The notes: generated by a model from the letters alone, not told the origin. 64,000 nt of DNA from CAYWNA01 sp964459305 (GCA_964459305.1 CAYWNA010000013.1:1-64000), one strand, 5' to 3'. Shown: positions 25,129 to 36,000, counted from the first letter of the stretch. A program made the numbers and translations.

Positions 25129-25487
25129 AGGATGCCTCTGCGAGCCCGCCGCAAGAGCCGAATCAACCTTTGCGGCGGGCCGCTATAGAGAACACAACGT
25201 CAACAAAGAAATCTTACACAGTTTTGCGAGATTGTTGGCTGGAGCCTCGTAGAAATGCCGGGAGTATCCCTCCGCGGGGCTACCACGCATCGAGCCGGGA
25301 AATGATGATGTCGAATGCGGATGAGTCGCTTGATGCGTACAAGGCTGGTCTAAGGCGAGCGGCAGATGAGAATATACCCGTGGGATAGGCTTCCAGCCTG
25401 TCGATGATGTTGCCTGACAGGCTGGAAGCCTATCCCACGGGCAAGAGAATTTCCGCCGCTCGCCTAACGCGTGAAAACGTCGAAAAT
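25129..25487. other. Intergenic region with large palindrome
   Basis: About 360 bases between two ECF sigma genes. No gene. It must hold the promoter of the minus-strand operon starting at 25128. Most of the right part is a long interrupted palindrome (25353-25464). Confidence 0.6.
25353..25464. repeat. Nested palindromic repeat
   Basis: The inner arms of 26 bases are perfect: 25377-25402 begins CCCGTGGGATAGGCTTCCAG and 25416-25441 is the exact reverse complement. An outer pair GGCGAGCGGC (25353-25362) and GCCGCTCGCC (25455-25464) encloses them with a 14-base unpaired step. The element directly follows the stop of the second ECF gene and may also end its transcript. Confidence 0.85.
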
Positions 25488-26090
25488 TTAACGGTCGCCC
25501 AACTGCTGACGTAGACGGCGCAGGATGCGGCTCTTGGCTTGACGTACAGCCGCTGGGGTAAGGCCGAGTTCCTTGGCAACTTCTGGGGCCGAACCGCCCA
25601 ACACGGCGGTATTCCAGAATGCGTCCCATGTCTGCGGTTCGACCGTGGGACGGATTTGCTCCAGCGCCCGTCGCAGCAACAAGGCGGTTTCCTCCGCACT
25701 TGCCGGCGGCTCGTCGGCCGTCGCGTCTGCCCACGAATCAGGGATCTCCTCCAAACGGGCGCGCGCGGTGCTGCCACCGGGTGGCAGCGGTTCGGCTTGC
25801 CGAAACCAAAGGAGAACCGCGTTTCGAGTGATTCTCCACAGCCACCCGCGAAACGTGGCATTCGGCTGAGTTGGGTCGAACCCATGGATCCCGCGATGCA
25901 CAGCCAAGAAGACCTCTTGTCCGACGTCGGCTCGCGCGGATCTCGACAGGCCAGCTTGTCGGCACCAGCTTTCCACCAGCGGTCCATATAGCTCGACCAA
26001 CTCGCGCCACGCGTCCGTCGAGCCGTCGCGTAAGCGGATCGCCAAACTCAAACCGCTCGAACTGCCCGTGTCTTCCTCAATCGTCGCCAT
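25488..26090 (-). CDS. ECF-type RNA polymerase sigma factor
   Basis: 200 residues from the ATG at 26090 (MATIEEDTGSSSGLSLAIRL). Region 2: ELVELYGPLVESWCRQAGLS, ADVGQEVFLAVHRGIHGFD, TFRGWLWRITRNAVLLWFRQ. Region 4: GSAPEVAKELGLTPAAVRQAKSRILRRLRQQL. The long linker between them again resembles kinase-linked planctomycete ECFs. The open frame runs 46 codons further upstream, but this part has no family similarity and overlaps the divergent promoter region. No strong ribosome binding site is visible. It is divergent from a large Ser/Thr kinase gene with 136 bases between the starts. Confidence 0.9.
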   Translation of the reverse strand: MATIEEDTGSSSGLSLAIRLRDGSTDAWRELVELYGPLVESWCRQAGLSRSARADVGQEVFLAVHRGIHGFDPTQPNATFRGWLWRITRNAVLLWFRQAEPLPPGGSTARARLEEIPDSWADATADEPPASAEETALLLRRALEQIRPTVEPQTWDAFWNTAVLGGSAPEVAKELGLTPAAVRQAKSRILRRLRQQLGDR

Positions 26091-26226
26091 GCATTCATTG
26101 TAACCAACAAGAACGCCTTCTCGGAATCGCCTTTTCTCTCGATTCGTGTCACACTCGCGCATTGAACCTATTAAAGGAACGAATCTCCGTCCGACTGTTG
26201 TTGGGCCAAAACTGGATGTGCCGCAC

Positions 26227-29200
26227 ATGAATGTACACTGTCCACCCCGTGAGACATTGCGTAATTACGCTATCGGCGATTGCGACAACGCAACGAGCGA
26301 AGAGATCGAACGGCATCTGGCCGCGTGCCCCGCTTGCGAGGACACGATCGCCGGCTTCGATTCGGCGGACGACACGCTGATGCGGCATTTGCCGCTCGCT
26401 GCCGTCGGAACACAGCAAACCGGCTCGGACCGACCTGGTTGGCTCGAACGGCTGCGCAGCGGTCCGCCAGCGGATTCGGCCGACGATGTACACTCGCAGG
26501 CCGACCAGCAGCCAGCGGCATCGTTAGGTGGCTTGTCGGCTTACGAACTTCTGGGCGTGCTGGGCCGCGGCGGCATGGGCGTCGTCTATCGGGCGCGGCA
26601 CCGACAATTGAATCGTATCGTGGCGATCAAGGTACTCAGTCCACGGATGGTGTCGGCTGCCGAGGCACGTCGCCGGTTCGAGCGCGAAATCCAGATTCTC
26701 GGCAGTCTCAATCATCCCGGAGTTGTCATGGCCACGGATGCAGGTCGCATTGGTTCGGCGGCGTATTTGGTCATGGAACTGGTCCAGGGAGCCGATCTCG
26801 CTCGGCTGGTTCGGCGGGGCGGGCCGCTTGCGGTGGCCGAAGCCTGTGAAGTTGGGCGGCAAATGGCCGCGGCGCTGGCGGCGGCGCACGCGTTGGGTAC
26901 GATCCACCGCGACGTCAAACCGTCCAACGCCATGGCCGACGGCCAGGGCCGAGTCAAGCTACTGGACTTCGGCTTGGCTCACTTGGCGACGCTTGCAGCC
27001 GAGCATCGCGAGACATCGCTCGGCCGGCTGCTCGGCACCCTGGACTACATGGCCCCGGAACAAGCGGACAGCGGTCAGGCAATCGATGCGCGGGCCGATT
27101 TGTACGGACTTGGTGCAACACTGTTCTTCTTGCTCACCGGCCGACCGCCGCATGGCGCCGATACGGAACGATCGTTGCTCGAACAATTACGGGCCGTGGC
27201 CAGCAGCGAAGCGCCACACGCCCGGTCCCTTCGAACGGATGTGCACGATGAGTTGGACGAACTGGTCGCCCGCTTGCTCAGTCGCGATCCGGCCGCTCGA
27301 CCGGACTCGGCCGAGGAAGTGGCGGCCCAGTTGTCGCGCTGGGCAGGCGGTGACTTGGCGGCACGCGTTATGGAGATGGACTCCATCGAGGACCAACGTG
27401 TTGCCATGTTTGACGATGACGAAGAAGCAAGACGATCGCTATCGGAGTTGCTGGGCGTGGGCTCGGCAACGCCTTCAGAGACGGAACCGTTGGTTTCGCA
27501 CGGCAAACCGAAAGCGTACGGCGTTACGGCCGGCAGGCTGGTTTGGCTGGCGGCAATTACGGCCGGCATCGCTGCCATACTGTTTGGCGTGACGATTCTA
27601 CTGCAGACTCCAAAGGGCACGCTGCGGATCGAGTCCGATCTAGCAAACGTGCGGGTCGAACTGGTGGACGAGCAAGCAAAAACGTCGGAGTTGACGATCG
27701 ACCGCGGCCCCAATGAAATCGTACTGAGAGCCGGTCGTTACCGAGTCCGCCTGGCGGGCGAGCATGACGGCTTGGCGATTGACCACGGCGTGATCACGCT
27801 TCGGCGCGGCGAACAGGTTGTCGCTCGCGTAACGCGCAGCGCGGAAGGCGGCAAGGATGTGGCCGGTTCCGGCGTCAGTTCGGCTGGTGAGCACGTTTAT
27901 CAGGGCCAGCCCGAATCGGTTTGGCAGCGTCGCTATGACGCAGAAAGAGCACCGCTTGCGAAACTCGAAGCAGCCACGGCGCTGGTGACACTCGCTTCGG
28001 AACTCCCCCCGGAGCAGCGAGCGGATCGAATTGTCGAAATCGGAGGAACATTCGTCGAGGCTGCCTGGGGTGACGGCCATTTATTGTTTTCGATGCGAGC
28101 GTTGGACGTATCGGTCAGTAGTTTCACCGGAACGCGTTGGCCCTTCACCAAGCAAGAGGAACTACAGACCGCATTTTACGAATTCAGGGATCTATTCTCG
28201 ATTAAGATGACTCAGATACCGCCCCGCACTCTGGCCGACAGACTGTGTCACGCGATCACGGACGCGGAGCCTCATCCATCCAGTTTTGCAGCCTGGCTGA
28301 TAAGCCGCCCACCCGTACAAACTCACATCGGCGGCGACGCGGCAGCAGTCGAAGTCGTGATGCGAAAACTGAGGATTCCTCCACAGGGGCTAGATCGATC
28401 TGCTGTTGCCGTCTTCGTGCGAGCCAGTTTCTACGACAGTACTCCGGATGAACAGCGCAAGGAAATAGACGCCGACTTGAGCGAACTGGCTGATCGACTG
28501 TGGGAGGCTCCGTCGGGCGATGTCCAGGACGCGATGACGAGATGGTGGCTTGAGATCGCAAAGGTAGTCTCGCTTTCATCCGAGAGGCCCGCGGGATTGA
28601 TGGAGAGGGCCGCGAGACTGATCTTGCGAAGGGTTATCGATCGCGGTGCCGACGCAATATCCTTTTACTACCAATCGAGGTGGTTTCGCGATGATTTCCC
28701 GTACGCCGATGCCTGGGCTATGGAGGTCCGCAAAGAGACGAAGTACTTCCTGGATTCCTGGATTCCGGTGGTCAACCGGTATCTTCAAGAGCACCGCGAC
28801 GCCACGCCGGATCGCGCGATGCCGGCAATCGTCCAGACGTTGGACTACACGTTACGTGTTCATTTTTCCGATGATGATTGGGATGTCGAAACCACCGCCG
28901 CGTTGTTGACGGAAGAACTTCGTGAGTATTACACGACGCAGGCATCACCACCCGCTGCGGGTGCGGTGGACGATCTTCCGTCCACGTCGCCCGCCATGCT
29001 GTTGACACAAATCGCCCGAATCAACGGCAAGATTCCGGAGTTTGTCCGCGAGGGTCGTCCGCGCGCCAGAAAGGCTGCCGAAAAGCTGGCAGCGTTTGAG
29101 CGGATGCTGGCCGAAGGCGCCACGTACCAACAGCTGAATCGCGAGATCGACAAAACCGATTCGTTAATCGAGCTGGCGCCCTATCATGCCATCAAGCTGG

Positions 29201-29586
29201 CAGTGGGCGGGAACAAGCTGGACAGGAACATCAATGTCGAGGAGCTGCTCTATGCCTTTTCCGGATCGAAGATCTTCCCCGCATCCTACGGCAGAGAGGG
29301 TGGGCCGCCCGCCGATCCGATGTTGATGCTGGTGGTGTTGGCGGACCTGGCGGGACAAAGCGAAGCCCAGGACGCTCGCATCGCCGAGATCTTTGGCCAG
29401 CGGAAACTGACAAAACTGCTGACACGGGATATCAACGAGATCCTGTCTGGCCCCTGGGCCATGCAAAAGGTCGTCCACGGCTTACTGCGGCAGATTGTCA
29501 ATCAATCGAAAAGCGAGAGACTGACTCAAACAGTCCAGAACCTCTATCCAACCGTGTTCGATCGAACACCGATTGACGTCGATTAG
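26227..29586 (+). CDS. Large transmembrane Ser/Thr protein kinase with N-terminal zinc-finger module
   Basis: 1119 residues from the ATG at 26227. A zinc-finger motif HLAACPAC (H30, C34, C37) precedes the kinase domain (about 105-370): LGRGGMGVVYRA, K135 in IVAIKVL, HRDVKPSN with D229, DFG at 247-249, then MAPEQADSG. A transmembrane helix (about 455-480, LVWLAAITAGIAAILFGVTILLQ region) leads to an extracytoplasmic PEGA-like beta segment (LRIESDLANVRVELVD, LRAGRYRVRLAG). About 550 further residues are helical and of no known family. The divergent ECF sigma gene is the likely partner of the finger module. Start chosen by family length; the open frame extends 27 codons upstream over the promoter. 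Confidence 0.92.
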   Translation: MNVHCPPRETLRNYAIGDCDNATSEEIERHLAACPACEDTIAGFDSADDTLMRHLPLAAVGTQQTGSDRPGWLERLRSGPPADSADDVHSQADQQPAASLGGLSAYELLGVLGRGGMGVVYRARHRQLNRIVAIKVLSPRMVSAAEARRRFEREIQILGSLNHPGVVMATDAGRIGSAAYLVMELVQGADLARLVRRGGPLAVAEACEVGRQMAAALAAAHALGTIHRDVKPSNAMADGQGRVKLLDFGLAHLATLAAEHRETSLGRLLGTLDYMAPEQADSGQAIDARADLYGLGATLFFLLTGRPPHGADTERSLLEQLRAVASSEAPHARSLRTDVHDELDELVARLLSRDPAARPDSAEEVAAQLSRWAGGDLAARVMEMDSIEDQRVAMFDDDEEARRSLSELLGVGSATPSETEPLVSHGKPKAYGVTAGRLVWLAAITAGIAAILFGVTILLQTPKGTLRIESDLANVRVELVDEQAKTSELTIDRGPNEIVLRAGRYRVRLAGEHDGLAIDHGVITLRRGEQVVARVTRSAEGGKDVAGSGVSSAGEHVYQGQPESVWQRRYDAERAPLAKLEAATALVTLASELPPEQRADRIVEIGGTFVEAAWGDGHLLFSMRALDVSVSSFTGTRWPFTKQEELQTAFYEFRDLFSIKMTQIPPRTLADRLCHAITDAEPHPSSFAAWLISRPPVQTHIGGDAAAVEVVMRKLRIPPQGLDRSAVAVFVRASFYDSTPDEQRKEIDADLSELADRLWEAPSGDVQDAMTRWWLEIAKVVSLSSERPAGLMERAARLILRRVIDRGADAISFYYQSRWFRDDFPYADAWAMEVRKETKYFLDSWIPVVNRYLQEHRDATPDRAMPAIVQTLDYTLRVHFSDDDWDVETTAALLTEELREYYTTQASPPAAGAVDDLPSTSPAMLLTQIARINGKIPEFVREGRPRARKAAEKLAAFERMLAEGATYQQLNREIDKTDSLIELAPYHAIKLAVGGNKLDRNINVEELLYAFSGSKIFPASYGREGGPPADPMLMLVVLADLAGQSEAQDARIAEIFGQRKLTKLLTRDINEILSGPWAMQKVVHGLLRQIVNQSKSERLTQTVQNLYPTVFDRTPIDVD

Positions 29587-29808
29587 AGCATTCCACGTTT
29601 GCCTCTTCGGCTTTTTCGCTGCTGACTCGCCATCAACGCAAACGACGTTGGGAATTCTGATTCGTGTCAAACCGTCTGGCCTCGGCGCGGTTCTCTCGGA
29701 AAGGCCGCTCGAGTAAGCTGTTGAACGGGTAACGCCTGGTCCCGTCCCTAGGCCTTTGTGGACGACGATTGAAGAATCCCGATAGAAGGGACAAGAAGAG
29801 ATACTATC

Positions 29809-32316
29809 ATGCGCAAACGATGGGCTTTTGGATGGTTCGCTGGGGCTCTGCTACTGGGCTCGGCCGTGATGTCCGCAAGTGGCGGCGAGGACGATCGTGT
29901 CGACTTTAGGACGAGTGCGAAAAGTCTGCTGGGCAACACCAGGGACTACACGTACATGTGGTGGACGCACGGTCTGCGGGACGAGCGGAGGACCTTCAGC
30001 ATCCAGACCAATCGGTTCGCTGTTCAGTTCGACGTACCGCAGCTTCAGCTTACCCACCTGCTGCCCGTCGAAAATCCGCCGGCCATGTCCGCGGCCTTGG
30101 CGCAACGGAATGCTGACATCTTTGGCAAACCTAACGCGTCACTTTGCTTCGCGCTGGAAGCCAACGGCAAGGAGTTCGAGGCCGTTGGCGCCAGTTCCCG
30201 TTTTGGAAACTGTCACCTTGTCGAAAGCGGCCGGTTCTTTCAACGGCGATTGATCAAAGGCATCCGCTGGCAGGCCGGCGCGCCCAAGGTCGACGCCGAG
30301 TGCGAGGTGGCGGCGTGGCCCGATCGCTTGACGCTCCTGTTGCGCGTGACACCTTCGACTGCGTTGAAGGATGCGGCGTTGCAGATCGCTTTGAAGGCTG
30401 ATGATGAATGGTTCGTCAAGACGGATAGGCCTGCGGCTAAGATCACCAAAGATGCAGACACCTGGACGGCGCGTCTGGATGTCGGTGACTGGCCGGCCGG
30501 GGAGGAGAAAACCGTAGCCTTGATCGTCCAATCCAGTATGACTGATGACGCATCGCCAGTAATCGTCGCCCGGCAGATCGCACCCGTACGGGCGCCGTTG
30601 GATGTTGTCTACGATCACACGATGGGCTGGCATCGCGTCGCGCTGCGCAACGATCCGCCGGCACGGACGTACGACGAGTCGAGCAACGATCGCATCGAGC
30701 GAGTGAAGCTCTTTCTGAACAACCCCTCGACCACCCCGCGCACCGCTCGTTTGAACTTTGCCAAAGGGCGGCCCTTGCACGGTGGCGTGTTCGGCATCAC
30801 AGGGCTATCGGCTATGTTGCGCGATGCCGATGGGAACCCAACCGGCATTCCCGTCCAGATCTCGAAGAACTGGCACGCCGGTAAGCCCAAGCACGCCAAC
30901 GCCCACTGGCAGCCCCAGCGATACCGTGGTTCCTGGTACCGCGGACTGACGATGGTCACCGTGCCGGCAAGAACAGCGGTCGAGTTGGAGTACACCAGCG
31001 TGAATGCCATGTGGGGTGGCGTGCCGGCGGCCTCGCATGCCCAGCTTTGCCTTGTCGGATGGGGCAGCAACCAGCTTTGGGACCAAGCGGCCATCGGCTC
31101 CTGGGGCGAAAGCATTACCTTCGAGCCCGATCAGGGCCAGCGTGGTGGGGCCGTCCTCGATACGCGGCCGCTGATGGTCTGCGGCATGGGCGATCAACCC
31201 AAACGCAAATGGGGTTGGACCTGCAATGTGGGCGGCGCGGACTTTCTCGTGTATTACGACACGGGCGGTCGTAAGCAATGGAACTCGCGGATGAAGACGC
31301 TGCATCGGCGGAACGGACCCGTCCTGACCGAAGTCACCTACGCCGGCCGGAGTCACGACGCGAAGATCGATCTGCGATATACGGTCAGCCTGAACCGGAC
31401 GGACGACATCACGCGTGGCGTGTACCATTTCCGCTACGATGTGCGCGAGCCCGTCACCTTCAGCCGCCTGGTGTTCTTTCAATGCGGCGGAGACGACTAC
31501 AGCTACACGGGCGAGCGGAAGTTCGCTCGCGGCAATGAAAATGGACTCGTCGGAGAATGGCCAACGCAATGGGGCGGCAATCGCTACACGACTGAGCCTG
31601 TCGAAGTCATCGGCCGCATCCCGTGGTTCAGCATGCACGAAGCCGTGCCGCGGGCCACGGGCAAGGAGGCGTGGGCCAACCGCGGCATCGTTTTCCGCCA
31701 TTGGGACGCGAAACTCGGCGGACGAAGCGTTCGACCTTGGGCGGCCGAGCGCGGAGCCAAAGTCCGAGGAACCGACACGTCGCTCATTGACATTCTCCCG
31801 CCGCCCGACATGGATCGGCTCGAAGTCGGCGATTACGTCGAGGCCGTAGTGGAACACATCGTCGTCCCGCAATTCGCCGACGACTACTACGGACCGAACA
31901 AGCACCTTCGATCGGCACTTCAGAGGTGCCAAAACACGTGGCGGATGGTCCATCGGGAAGCCGTGGGAAACGACCTTGACGTCGAGGTCGCCAAAGGCGG
32001 ACTCCTCCGCGTGCGTCCTGCGATGATACGCGCAGAGAAAAACGAGGCGGACTTCGCCGTCACAGGCGGCTTGGGCTACGTGCCGTTCACCATTGCCGGT
32101 TTGACCGACTATCGACTACCGGTCTTGGAGGCGAAAGAAGGCAATTCTTGGACACCGGTCGATCAGGCCGTCCACGGTAAAGACCATTGGCAGGCCGACT
32201 ACAACGCAGCGGACGAAACCTGGCAAATCACCTACTCCGTGCCTTTGGATACTCCCGGCGACCGACGTCTCCGCCGGGAGTTCCGCTTTCGGCTCGAAGG
32301 AGCGGTGCCGAAGTAA
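29809..32316 (+). CDS. Large exported protein of unknown function
   Basis: 835 residues. MRKRWAFGWFAGALLLGSAV with cleavage near ASGG is a signal peptide. The mature part is beta-rich throughout with many Trp/Tyr/Gly patches (YTYMWWTHGLRDERRTFSIQ, GYVPFTIAGLTDYRLPVLEA) and no catalytic motif that I recognise. The overall look is that of a carbohydrate-active or carbohydrate-binding protein. A GAAGAGATACTATC stretch before the ATG serves as ribosome binding site. It converges on a DUF1080 gene with a perfect palindrome between them. I do not recognise the family, so the function is open. Confidence 0.75.
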   Translation: MRKRWAFGWFAGALLLGSAVMSASGGEDDRVDFRTSAKSLLGNTRDYTYMWWTHGLRDERRTFSIQTNRFAVQFDVPQLQLTHLLPVENPPAMSAALAQRNADIFGKPNASLCFALEANGKEFEAVGASSRFGNCHLVESGRFFQRRLIKGIRWQAGAPKVDAECEVAAWPDRLTLLLRVTPSTALKDAALQIALKADDEWFVKTDRPAAKITKDADTWTARLDVGDWPAGEEKTVALIVQSSMTDDASPVIVARQIAPVRAPLDVVYDHTMGWHRVALRNDPPARTYDESSNDRIERVKLFLNNPSTTPRTARLNFAKGRPLHGGVFGITGLSAMLRDADGNPTGIPVQISKNWHAGKPKHANAHWQPQRYRGSWYRGLTMVTVPARTAVELEYTSVNAMWGGVPAASHAQLCLVGWGSNQLWDQAAIGSWGESITFEPDQGQRGGAVLDTRPLMVCGMGDQPKRKWGWTCNVGGADFLVYYDTGGRKQWNSRMKTLHRRNGPVLTEVTYAGRSHDAKIDLRYTVSLNRTDDITRGVYHFRYDVREPVTFSRLVFFQCGGDDYSYTGERKFARGNENGLVGEWPTQWGGNRYTTEPVEVIGRIPWFSMHEAVPRATGKEAWANRGIVFRHWDAKLGGRSVRPWAAERGAKVRGTDTSLIDILPPPDMDRLEVGDYVEAVVEHIVVPQFADDYYGPNKHLRSALQRCQNTWRMVHREAVGNDLDVEVAKGGLLRVRPAMIRAEKNEADFAVTGGLGYVPFTIAGLTDYRLPVLEAKEGNSWTPVDQAVHGKDHWQADYNAADETWQITYSVPLDTPGDRRLRREFRFRLEGAVPK

Positions 32317-32329
32317 GATCATCGTCTAA

Positions 32330-32395
32330 CCGCAAGCCGGAGGCGTGCGCGAATGGGCATGGCCAGCGGATTACGCGCACGCCTCCGGCTTGCGG
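32330..32395. repeat. Perfect 22-base palindrome between convergent genes
   Basis: Arms 32330-32351 (starting CCGCAAGCCGGAGGCGTGCG) and 32374-32395 are exact reverse complements with a 22-base spacer. It begins 13 bases after a plus-strand stop and about 70 bases after the end of the minus-strand gene, a position suited to a two-way terminator, though no T-run is present. Confidence 0.85.
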
Positions 32396-32462
32396 ATAAA
32401 CGAAGACGGGCTACGAAGTCCTGTGGCAAGCATAGCTCGCCCAAACGCGGCGCGTCGGGTGG

Positions 32463-33053
32463 CTAGTTGCCTAGTTCCGTGATACGGATGTTACGGAACA
32501 GGAACTGTCCTCCATGGGGGACTTCGGCCTGGATGCCGATGTAGCCGCTTGGGTCTTCGATCCCGTCGATCCGCCAAGACTGTTTGCCGTTGACCTGAAG
32601 CGACGCCACGCTTCCTTTGACGGTCAACACGAAGCTGTTCCAGTCGCCTGCCTTGATGGGCGCGGTGTTCTTGCCGTCGTCCCGAAACCCAGCCAAGTCG
32701 CCTTCCATGCCTTTCAGGAGATTCACCTGATAACGTTTCGGCCACGGCCGGCCTTGTGGAACTGCGTCGTAACGGAAGTAAACGCCCGAATCCCATTTTT
32801 CGGTCTGGAGGGCCTTCCATTCATACTCCAGCGCAAAATCGCGGTAACGTTTCTTCGTCTGGACCAGCCCGTTACCCGCTTTGAGCAAGATGGCGCCGTC
32901 CTTCACAACCGCCTCGCAGGTGATGACATCCCACCCATCGAGCGTCTCGCCATCAAACAGCACGACCGGTTCGGCCGCACCCACTAAACCGCCATACCAG
33001 ACGACAGCGACAATCACAGACATAATCAAGTAGCTTGTTCGTCGAGAGTTCAC
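32463..33053 (-). CDS. Exported DUF1080 (3-keto-disaccharide hydrolase-like) protein
   Basis: 196 residues: an N-terminal signal peptide (YLIMSVIVAVVWYGGLVGAAE) followed by one DUF1080 jelly-roll domain. Domain landmarks: VVLFDGETLDGWDVI near the start, LEYEWKALQTEKWDSGVYFR in the middle, DWNSFVLTVKGSVASLQVNG, and the closing SGYIGIQAEVPHGGQFLFRNIRI. DUF1080 proteins are concanavalin-like and some hydrolyse 3-keto-glycosides. It starts 18 bases after the giant propeller gene, and so is the last gene of a five-gene minus-strand operon running from 39329. Confidence 0.9.
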   Translation of the reverse strand: MNSRRTSYLIMSVIVAVVWYGGLVGAAEPVVLFDGETLDGWDVITCEAVVKDGAILLKAGNGLVQTKKRYRDFALEYEWKALQTEKWDSGVYFRYDAVPQGRPWPKRYQVNLLKGMEGDLAGFRDDGKNTAPIKAGDWNSFVLTVKGSVASLQVNGKQSWRIDGIEDPSGYIGIQAEVPHGGQFLFRNIRITELGN

Positions 33054-33071
33054 TTTCAGGTCCTTTCTCTT

Positions 33072-36000
33072 TCACTGGTGTCGTTCGCGCGAGAAGCACT
33101 TCACGCTGCCGTGCTTCGTGCTCAGGTAGAGTTTACCGCAAGCCCCAATCAGCCCGTCCAGGACTGGTGCTGAATCCAAGTCGATTTCGGCCAATTTCCT
33201 GCCGTCCTTCGCAGACACCGCCCAGAGTTTGCCGCCACCTCGGCCTTCGAAAGTGGCAAGCGGATCGTTCGCTTCCAGCATATCCGGCGCACCGGCAAAG
33301 AACAAGCTGTCGCCAGCCAACACTAAGGCGCGTGCACGAACCGGTACGTTGATCGTCCACTTGGCCGGCTTGGACCGGGTAAAGCCGGGACCTTTGTCCC
33401 AGTTCGCCGCTTTTTCCGCGAGTACCGGTTCGTTGTCGTTGTCGTCGGCAAAGAGTTGGTATCCGGTGCCTGGAATGAACCACGGGACGGGAACATCCTT
33501 GTTCTCATAGACCCGCACCCCGTACGTCGTGCTATCGTCAAAGACAAGAAGCTGGCCGGTCTTGGAGGCCCCTCGGTTGGCCCTGTAGTACCCCGGCCAC
33601 GTCGCCGAATACATCCAAAAGGTACGGTTGTACCATGAGTCGTCCAACAGGCTGGAGGTGGAAAAAAGGTGGAGGCCCACGTCGCGGTCTCCCATGCGCG
33701 TGATGCGAGAAGTCTCTTGAAGCTGCAAGCGTTTGTCGAATTTGACCTGCCTCAAGTAGATGTAGCCGCCCTGGCTGACCAGTATCTCGGAACGCGCACC
33801 TTCCATATCCCACGCCCATCCCGGTTCTTCCGGGATTTTCGGATACGGCCCCTCAAGATGCGCTTCGTGCAGCACCTTGCCGGTCCGCGTGTCCAACCCA
33901 TAGACGTAGATACCGCCGTCCAAGAACGACGAATACCCCGCGGACACATAGGCCACGCCGTCTTCAACCAAGACACTGCCGTGTACGGGCCAGGCGGATG
34001 TCACTTGGTCGTACATTACCACCCGCCTGTGCGACGGCGCAGCACGGAACCGCCATGCCAATTGTCCGTCCGAGGCCCGCAGGCAATAGACCCATCCATC
34101 AGCAGAACCGAAAAGGCAGAGGCTGTTCGTAGCCCCGCCTTTAGGCGGTGCAGCGAACGTGCAGATGGTTGGCGGAGAATCCACGCGCCCGCCGACCGTG
34201 TGGCTCCACAGCTTCTTCCCTCCAGCGGCATCCAGACAATGAACGGTGTGGGCGTCGATTTCGCAAACCAAGACCTTGCCGTCGGCAACAACGGGCGCAC
34301 TGAGCCGTTCGCCCACCTGGGTCGTCCAGGCGACTTGAACACCGTCAGGGACCTTCGTGGATGTGGCCCCGCTACGCCGTCCATCGTGCCGGAACGTAGG
34401 CCAAGCGTCTGGATCCTGGATGCTGGATACTGGATACCGGATATCAGCGTACGCGGGGCCGCGTTCGATTCGCTCTTCGGCCGTCAACTCTGGACTCTCA
34501 ACACTCGACTCTCTCGCGGGAGCGAGCGCGTTGAAGCCATTCAGCAGCACGCCGGGATAACAGAAGCATTGGTGAGGCGGCACATAAAGCAGTCCGGCCG
34601 AGGGCATGGTGCCCAAGCGGCAGGGTGCTCGAAGCCAATCGCAACGGTCAAAGTCTGTGCCTTCAAGGTCCAGAAACTCGACGCCTCGCTTGGGCCACAG
34701 CAAATAGCGCTCTGTGGCCTTGCTGCGGTAGCAGCGGAAATGATGGCCGAAGTCAATCAGGTTTCGGACGGTGACTGTCTTCTTCACTTCACCCGTCAGT
34801 AGATCACGGCCCTGCTTACTGACCAGCGTTTCTTCCAGCCCGTTGATCAGTGCATTCCGTGGATTGCGCGTGTTGGTATTGTGATCGAGGCCTCCGGACC
34901 ACACCAACCCGGCGGCCACGAACAGATCCGGTGGCTGCGCGGCACCGCAGCCATTGGGGCTGGGGGCGGTCCAAAGCACATCGCCTGTGGCCGCAGAGAA
35001 GGCCTGAAGCTCTTTGGGGCCCAATAACAGAATCACATTGTCACGCGCGACCACGGTGCTACCCGTGACCCACTGTGCCCATCGCCCACCGCTGGCAGCG
35101 GTGCTTGGTGTCCGCCAAATCTCGTCGCCCGTTTCGAGGTCGATAGTGACGAGCGCGTCGTACGTGTGGAAGCAGACACGATTGCCCGACACGGCGAGCG
35201 AGAGAGGCAGGATCTTCTGTTCTTCTTTCTTCCACAAGAATTCGCCCGTGTCCGCGTTGAGCGCCACGATGGACTCGCTGGGAGCCTGCCCCAAGCCTCT
35301 TGCCGTGCCCGTGGCTGGGATCTCGCGACAACAGAGAACGAGTTTTCCTTGACTGTGCAGAATTTCGTCGGTTCCCTCTGTGCCCTCCAGCGTCGCAATC
35401 GTCTCACCGCTGGGAGCATCCAGCACACTGAGCGGGGCGCGAAAACCGAGCGTCGCGTACAACCGGTCGCCCGCGGCCACCAGCCGCCGGGGCAAAACAA
35501 CGGGGGAATGCAAACGCTGGGCGCCCCTAAATACCGTCTTCCCTCTTCTTTCGATGGTCTCCCTTTTCCATTGTCGCCAGCCCCATTGCGGCAGAGGGCG
35601 TTTCCAGAGTGGCACGCCGCTGAACGCATCCCTGGCGACCAGGGACCATTTCGACGGAAGCCGCACATCGAGGATTCCCGTCAATCCCTCGTCCAGAATG
35701 TAGAAGACTCGGCCGCCGCCTGAAACCAACGCACAGACACTGGAATCCCACTCGTGGCTCCGGCAATACAGCGGCGTCGCAATCCACTGAAGATGGCGTG
35801 GAGGCCCCACGACCGAATCGTCAGCCACCGCATTGCCCGACGCATCGTGCAGATAGTGGGACCATTCGTCCAACTCCCTTGGCCACGGCTTCCGAAAAGA
35901 GCTGAGGGTCGAGCGTTGAGAGTCGAGAGTAACCGCGACGCCGCCAGGGGCCAATACCCGCCTTATCTCTTCACCTGAAACCTGACACCCGAAACCTGAA

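Noticed and set aside
30805..31953. 382-residue minus-strand frame inside the exported protein at 29809
   Set aside because: Antisense shadow caused by GC-rich codon use; composition is not protein-like.
33669..34802. 377-residue plus-strand frame inside propeller paralogue A
   Set aside because: Antisense shadow of a well supported gene; no family features.
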